Assembly: GCA_946414115.1 (NCBI GenBank)
Contig: CAMKNF010000024.1
Coordinates: forward strand, 1 to 17,166
Length of the DNA: 17,166 nucleotides
Origin: an uncultured Ruminococcus sp.
GTDB lineage: Bacteria > Bacillota > Clostridia > Oscillospirales > Acutalibacteraceae
Direction of reading: 5' to 3'
The notes beneath the pieces are model-generated. The model searched no databases. It had not been told where the DNA came from and saw nothing but the letters and a program-made list of their open reading frames with translations. This document shows positions 14,116 through 17,166 of the stretch, in pieces (position 1 is the stretch's first letter; every line of letters starts with the position of its first letter). The position numbers and the translations under genes are program-made.

Positions 14116-14358
14116 ATGAAAGAAAAAAACATAAATAAGCTGATTTCAAGCCTCTCAAAACAACTCGGCGTTTCTGAGAATCAGATAAAAAACGCGGCGC
14201 AAAAGGGTGACGTTAACGATATGCTGAAAAACGCCGACTCAAATCAGACCGATAAAATCAAGTCCGTTCTCAATGACCCTGAAAAGACAAAGGAAATACT
14301 GAACAGTCCGCAGGCGCAGGCACTTATCAAACTGCTCGGCGGCGATGATAGTAAATAA
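14116..14358 (+). CDS. Small hypothetical protein (80 aa), helical, polar
   Basis: An 80-residue soluble, highly charged protein without cysteines, signal peptide or membrane segment. It begins MKEKNINKLISSLSKQLGVS, contains VLNDPEKTKEILNSPQAQAL and ends LIKLLGGDDSK. I do not recognise a named domain. The part reading N-D-P-E-x-x-x-x-I-L-N-S-P-x-x-x-x-L resembles the I-L-S-N-P-E-A-L-R-x-V stretch at the start of the 14858 gene, suggesting distant relatedness. The ribosome binding site GCGAGGTG precedes the ATG with normal spacing. It lies in the same direction as the 14858 and 15233 genes but is separated from them by repeat copy 2. Its role is unknown. Confidence 0.7.
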   Translation: MKEKNINKLISSLSKQLGVSENQIKNAAQKGDVNDMLKNADSNQTDKIKSVLNDPEKTKEILNSPQAQALIKLLGGDDSK

Positions 14359-14438
14359 TATGGTTATCCGTTTTTAAATTAATGCGTAATTCGGAATTGA
14401 GGTCGAATGGATAGGTTGTAATAATTCAAAAGTTTATT

Positions 14439-14765
14439 GCCCGAATTTATTTATATTGTAGCGGCGAAATGAGTTCGCAATATTTCATAAATTACATTGC
14501 AATTTATGAAACGGGACGTCAGGGATGCCGTCCCCTACAGATATATAGGAAACGTTTGTTTTTTGTCGTAGGGACACGGCGAGCCGTGTCCGCAGTCGCA
14601 ATCAAACTATACCGATTAAATTGTAGTTATAAAGGAAAACAAACCTTTCCGTAGGGGACGGCTTCCCAGACGTCCCATTCACAAAAATTGTATTACAATT
14701 TTTGTGTGGACACGGCACGCCGTGTCCCTACGTCAACGTTACTATAATTTCAACGCTAAATGATA
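14439..14765. repeat. Structured intergenic repeat, copy 2
   Basis: Second copy of the element at 11141-11425. Matching inverted repeats are GCCGTCCCCTAC (14527-14538) with GTAGGGGACGGC (14651-14662), and GGGACGTC with GACGTCCC outside them. The palindrome GGACACGGC-GA-GCCGTGTCC lies at 14572-14591 and GGACACGGC-AC-GCCGTGTCC at 14708-14727. The AT-rich palindrome at 14680-14706 differs from copy 1 by C-to-T in the left arm and G-to-A at the paired position in the right arm, so pairing is kept. Copy 2 also has an extra 27-base palindrome of the same style at 14484-14510 (arms TTCATAAATT/AATTTATGAA), absent from copy 1. It fills most of the 499-base gap between the first and second small genes; no ORF is supported. 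Confidence 0.85.
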
Positions 14766-14785
14766 GTTCATCACATTAAATAATC

Positions 14786-14814
14786 CTGAAATCAAAGCTG
14801 ATAAAAGGTATAAT
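14786..14814 (+). promoter_or_regulatory. Probable promoter for the 14858-15233 small-gene pair
   Basis: CTGAAA (14786-14791) and a perfect TATAAT (14809-14814) are 17 bases apart. They lie about 45 bases before the 14858 start codon and just after the end of repeat copy 2. Confidence 0.55.
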
Positions 14815-14857
14815 CAAAAATTAACAATTGCATCGGGAAAGGGTGTGAAAAATCAAA

Positions 14858-15199
14858 ATGTCGGAAATACAAGATAAAATCAATCAAATTTTAAGCAACC
14901 CCGAAGCACTCCGACAGGTGCAGAGCCTTGGCGAGCAATTAGGTCTTGCAAACGCAAATCCCGAGCCGCCTAAACCAAAGCCTGTTCAGCCTGATATTAT
15001 GGGTGATGATATATTGCGGACGGTCACACGCCTTGCTCCCGTTATGAACTCGGTTAAGCGTGACGACGACACAACACGTCTTTTAAATTCACTCCGTCCG
15101 TTTTTAAGCCGAGAAAAGCAGGAAAAGCTTGACCGAGCCGAAAAGATGATTAAATTCATCAGGATAATTCCGCTTTTAAAGGACAACGGACTATTCTAA
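14858..15199 (+). CDS. Small hypothetical protein (113 aa) with proline-rich linker
   Basis: A 113-residue soluble protein that I cannot assign to a named family. Three parts are visible: a helical start with QILSNPEALRQVQSLGEQLG (11-30), a proline-rich linker PEPPKPKPVQPD (about 35-46), and a basic helical C-terminal half with VTRLAPVMNSVKRDDDTTRL and FLSREKQEKLDRAEKMIKFI ending in IIPLLKDNGLF. The ribosome binding site AAAGGGTG lies about 12 bases upstream of the ATG, a rather long spacing. It is followed 33 bases later by the 15233 gene and probably forms an operon with it. No catalytic motif is visible; a structural or scaffolding role would fit, but this is inference. Confidence 0.72.
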   Translation: MSEIQDKINQILSNPEALRQVQSLGEQLGLANANPEPPKPKPVQPDIMGDDILRTVTRLAPVMNSVKRDDDTTRLLNSLRPFLSREKQEKLDRAEKMIKFIRIIPLLKDNGLF

Positions 15200-15232
15200 A
15201 GTGTAGAGAATTTATTTGAAAGAGGTGAGAAT

Positions 15233-15541
15233 ATGCCGAGCTTTGAAGAAGAAGCCTTTGCACGTGCACAGCAGATGAACAAACGTCAGCCGTTTTACGG
15301 CAATAATCAACAAAATCAGAAGTCCGCTCCGAAACAGGAACAACCGCCTAAAAAGGAGCAAAAGCCTGCTGTTGAAAAGCCGCCCGAGCAGAAAATGCAG
15401 AACAGCAACAATAATAACAGTTTGCTCGATATGCTGTTTAAGAACAAGGAGCAAAGCCTTATTTTACTTCTGCTTGTCCTGCTTATGGACGAAAACGCAG
15501 ACCCTACTTTACTGCTTGCCCTCGTCTATCTGCTTATCTGA
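15233..15541 (+). CDS. Small hypothetical protein (102 aa), low-complexity linker and hydrophobic C terminus
   Basis: A 102-residue protein of unknown function. The N-terminal 18 residues (MPSFEEEAFARAQQMNKR) are charged and helical. Residues 24-60 are low-complexity, rich in Gln, Lys, Pro and Asn. The last 40 residues are strongly hydrophobic: LLDMLFKNKEQ, then SLILLLLVLLMDENADPTLL and LALVYLLI at the very end, probably two helices split by the acidic DENADP turn. Such a tail could anchor in the membrane or pack against a partner. I have seen similar leucine-rich endings in clostridial hypothetical proteins, but cannot name a family. AGAGGTGAGA precedes the ATG. Its last eight bases overlap the end of proA on the other strand. 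Confidence 0.72.
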   Translation: MPSFEEEAFARAQQMNKRQPFYGNNQQNQKSAPKQEQPPKKEQKPAVEKPPEQKMQNSNNNNSLLDMLFKNKEQSLILLLLVLLMDENADPTLLLALVYLLI

Positions 15542-16778
15542 TTTGTCCGTTACCTCTGATTATGAACTTACTGCTTGTAAGCTCGTTAAGTCCCATAGGA
15601 CCTCTTGCGTGGAGCTTCTGTGTGGAAATTCCGATTTCTGCTCCGAGTCCGAATTCTCCGCCGTCGGTAAAGCGTGTTGATGCATTTACATAAACAGCCG
15701 CAGAATCAACGCAAGCGGTGAATTTGTTTGCACTCTCGTAGTCGCTTGTGATTATGCTTTCGCTGTGACCTGTGCTGTATTTTGCAATATGCGCAAGTGC
15801 GTCGTCAAGGCTGTCAACAACCTTTATCGCAAGAATGTAGTCAAGGAACTCAATTGCGTAGTCGTTTTCCGTTGCAGGAACAACGCTGTCGCCGAGGATT
15901 GCTTTTGTCCTCTCACAGCCTCGGATTTCAACATTCATCTTATCAAGCTCTGCCTTGATTTCGGGCAGGGCTTTTTCGGCTATGTCCTTGTGAACAAGCA
16001 CAGTTTCAATTGCGTTGCAAACAGAAGGACGTGAGGTTTTTGCATTGAAAATAATGCTCTTCGCCATATCAACATCTGCACTTTTGTCAACGTAAACGTG
16101 GCAGTTGCCTACGCCTGTTTCAATGACGGGCACCTTTGCGTTCTCTACGACGCTTTTAATAAGTCCTGCGCCGCCTCTGGGAATGAGCACGTCAAGGTAA
16201 TCAGAAAGCTGCATAAGCTCCGTTGCGCTCTGACGTGTTGTGTCCTTAACGAGTGAAACGCAGTCACGTGGCAAGCCAGCACCGTTGATTGCATCACGCA
16301 TAATCTCGGCAATTGCCTTGTTGGAGTTTATTGCCTCCTTGCCGCCACGCAGAATTACCGCACTGCCTGCCTTAAGGCAAAGTGCCGCCGCATCTGAGGT
16401 TACATTCGGGCGAGCCTCAAAGATGATTCCGATAACGCCCATAGGAACGGTGACTTTTTCAATCTGTAAGCCGTTTTTAAGCGTTCTGCCGTCAAGCACT
16501 CTGCCAACAGGGTCTGCAAGTGAAGCTACCTCGCTGACACCGTCAGCCATTCCGTTAATTCTCTCTTCGGTAAGCTGTAATCTATCAAGCAATGACTTTG
16601 TAAGCCCTGCATTTTTGCCGTTTTCTATATCAATATCGTTTGCTTTAATAATTTTATCCGCATTTTCACGCAGAGCCTTTGCAATTGCGTTCAACGCCTC
16701 GTCCTTTTTTGAGCCTGCTGTCATAAGAAAGCGTGAGGCTTCCTTTGCCTTTACACCCATAATTTCAAGTTGAGTCAT
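15534..16778 (-). CDS. proA: Gamma-glutamyl phosphate reductase (glutamate-5-semialdehyde dehydrogenase) ProA
   Basis: A 414-residue aldehyde-dehydrogenase-fold enzyme. It reduces gamma-glutamyl phosphate to glutamate semialdehyde with NADPH, the second step of proline synthesis. Signatures: VPMGVIGIIFEARPNVTSDA (111-130), KAGSAVILRGGKEA (136-149), IPRGGAGLI (199-207), ETGVGNCHVYVD (220-231) and the catalytic cysteine in RPSVCNAIET (Cys254). Two ATGs lie six bases apart (16784 and 16778). The AAGGAG site is almost on top of the first and about seven bases before the second, so 16778 is preferred. It follows proB by a few bases and forms the proBA operon. Its stop lies inside the end of a convergent small gene. 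Confidence 0.96.
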   Translation of the reverse strand: MTQLEIMGVKAKEASRFLMTAGSKKDEALNAIAKALRENADKIIKANDIDIENGKNAGLTKSLLDRLQLTEERINGMADGVSEVASLADPVGRVLDGRTLKNGLQIEKVTVPMGVIGIIFEARPNVTSDAAALCLKAGSAVILRGGKEAINSNKAIAEIMRDAINGAGLPRDCVSLVKDTTRQSATELMQLSDYLDVLIPRGGAGLIKSVVENAKVPVIETGVGNCHVYVDKSADVDMAKSIIFNAKTSRPSVCNAIETVLVHKDIAEKALPEIKAELDKMNVEIRGCERTKAILGDSVVPATENDYAIEFLDYILAIKVVDSLDDALAHIAKYSTGHSESIITSDYESANKFTACVDSAAVYVNASTRFTDGGEFGLGAEIGISTQKLHARGPMGLNELTSSKFIIRGNGQIR

Positions 16779-16790
16779 AGTCATTCTCCT

Positions 16791-17166
16791 TTACTGCCTT
16801 GCAAGGAACATTGTTCCGATGTTGTTGCCGTCGAAAATTTCATAGAGATTTTCGGGGTTTGAGCCGTTGATAACGTGAACCTCAACGCCACGCTTTGTTG
16901 CATAATCTGCCGCCTGTAGCTTTGTTATCATTCCGCCTGTGCCACGGTTTGAGCCTGTTCCTGCCGCCATTGACAGAATTTCCTGATTAATTTTATCGAC
17001 AACATCAATTTTCACCGCATCGGGATTTGTTCGGGGATTTGAGTCGTACAAGCCGTCAATGTCGGTGAGGATAATCAGCCTGTCTGCACCCACAAGTCCT
17101 GCAACGATTGCCGAAAGCATATCGTTATCGCCGAAGTTGTTGCCCTCAAGCTCATCAATAGCCACC
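16791..17166 (-). CDS. proB: Glutamate 5-kinase ProB, C-terminal part (partial, cut by window edge)
   Basis: The last 125 residues of an amino-acid-kinase-fold enzyme that phosphorylates glutamate with ATP, the first step of proline synthesis. FGDNDMLSAIVAGLVGADRL, then ILTDIDGLYDSNPR, and GTGGMITKLQAADYATKRGVEVHVINGSNP are highly characteristic. The protein ends soon after the kinase domain (EIFDGNNIGTMFLARQ), so it lacks the C-terminal PUA domain of the E. coli enzyme; the shorter kinase-only form is known in other bacteria. The GTG at the window edge (17165) is an internal valine codon and not the start. The gene precedes proA with a 12-base gap that carries proA's ribosome binding site. 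Confidence 0.95.
   Translation of the reverse strand, partial: VAIDELEGNNFGDNDMLSAIVAGLVGADRLIILTDIDGLYDSNPRTNPDAVKIDVVDKINQEILSMAAGTGSNRGTGGMITKLQAADYATKRGVEVHVINGSNPENLYEIFDGNNIGTMFLARQ

Noticed and set aside
14469..14654. Plus-strand frame inside repeat copy 2
   Set aside because: It lies wholly in the structured repeat, and the corresponding frame is not maintained in copy 1.
11141..14765. CRISPR array
   Set aside because: Only two long copies exist 3.3 kb apart; there are no short regularly spaced repeats and no cas genes.

Overview
The window looks like a stretch of chromosome from a low-to-moderate GC, spore-forming Clostridia, most likely in the Oscillospiraceae/Ruminococcus neighbourhood. 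The support is a complete spoIIAA-spoIIAB-sigF operon, ricT downstream of holB (a Firmicute arrangement), a clostridial 2[4Fe-4S] ferredoxin, strong AGGAGG-type ribosome binding sites, and small proteins of a kind I associate with this group. The family-level placement is inference.

Left part (1-6.6 kb): an accessory block, more AT-rich by eye and mostly on the + strand. It opens with the tail of an AraC-type regulator (3-119) and a beheaded GNAT acetyltransferase (137-421). Intact VOC (456-896) and RimJ/RimL-type GNAT (923-1483) genes follow. After a gene-poor gap and a good sigma-A-like promoter comes a tightly coupled pair: a RecQ-family helicase whose C terminus is a phosphoribosyltransferase (ComFC-like) domain instead of HRDC (1922-4000), and a DprA/Smf-like Rossmann protein one base later (4002-4958). 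A DEDDh exonuclease with an extra C-terminal domain converges on the pair (5038-5814). A small four-helix membrane protein (6005-6403) and an XRE regulator stub with intact promoter and RBS (6533-6616) close the block.

Middle part (6.7-14.1 kb): a long run of minus-strand core genes. In transcription order from right to left these are a YfcE/MJ0936-type phosphodiesterase, holB, ricT, a 56-residue ferredoxin with its own promoter and terminator, a TrmN6-like methyltransferase, rsmI, folC, and the spoIIA operon. The three spoIIA genes overlap one another. A sigma-H-like promoter candidate lies between the folC stop and a terminator-like hairpin, so that hairpin would sit in the spoIIA leader.

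Right part (14.1-17.2 kb): three small plus-strand genes of unknown function (14116, 14858, 15233), then proA and the 3' part of proB on the minus strand. The third small gene overlaps proA tail to tail by 8 bases.

Two copies of a structured, non-coding repeat of about 250-330 bp lie in the same orientation at 11141-11425 and 14439-14765. They hold nested inverted repeats, and one stem shows a compensatory base-pair change between the copies. The two best leads here are this repeat family and the RecQ-PRTase/DprA pair.
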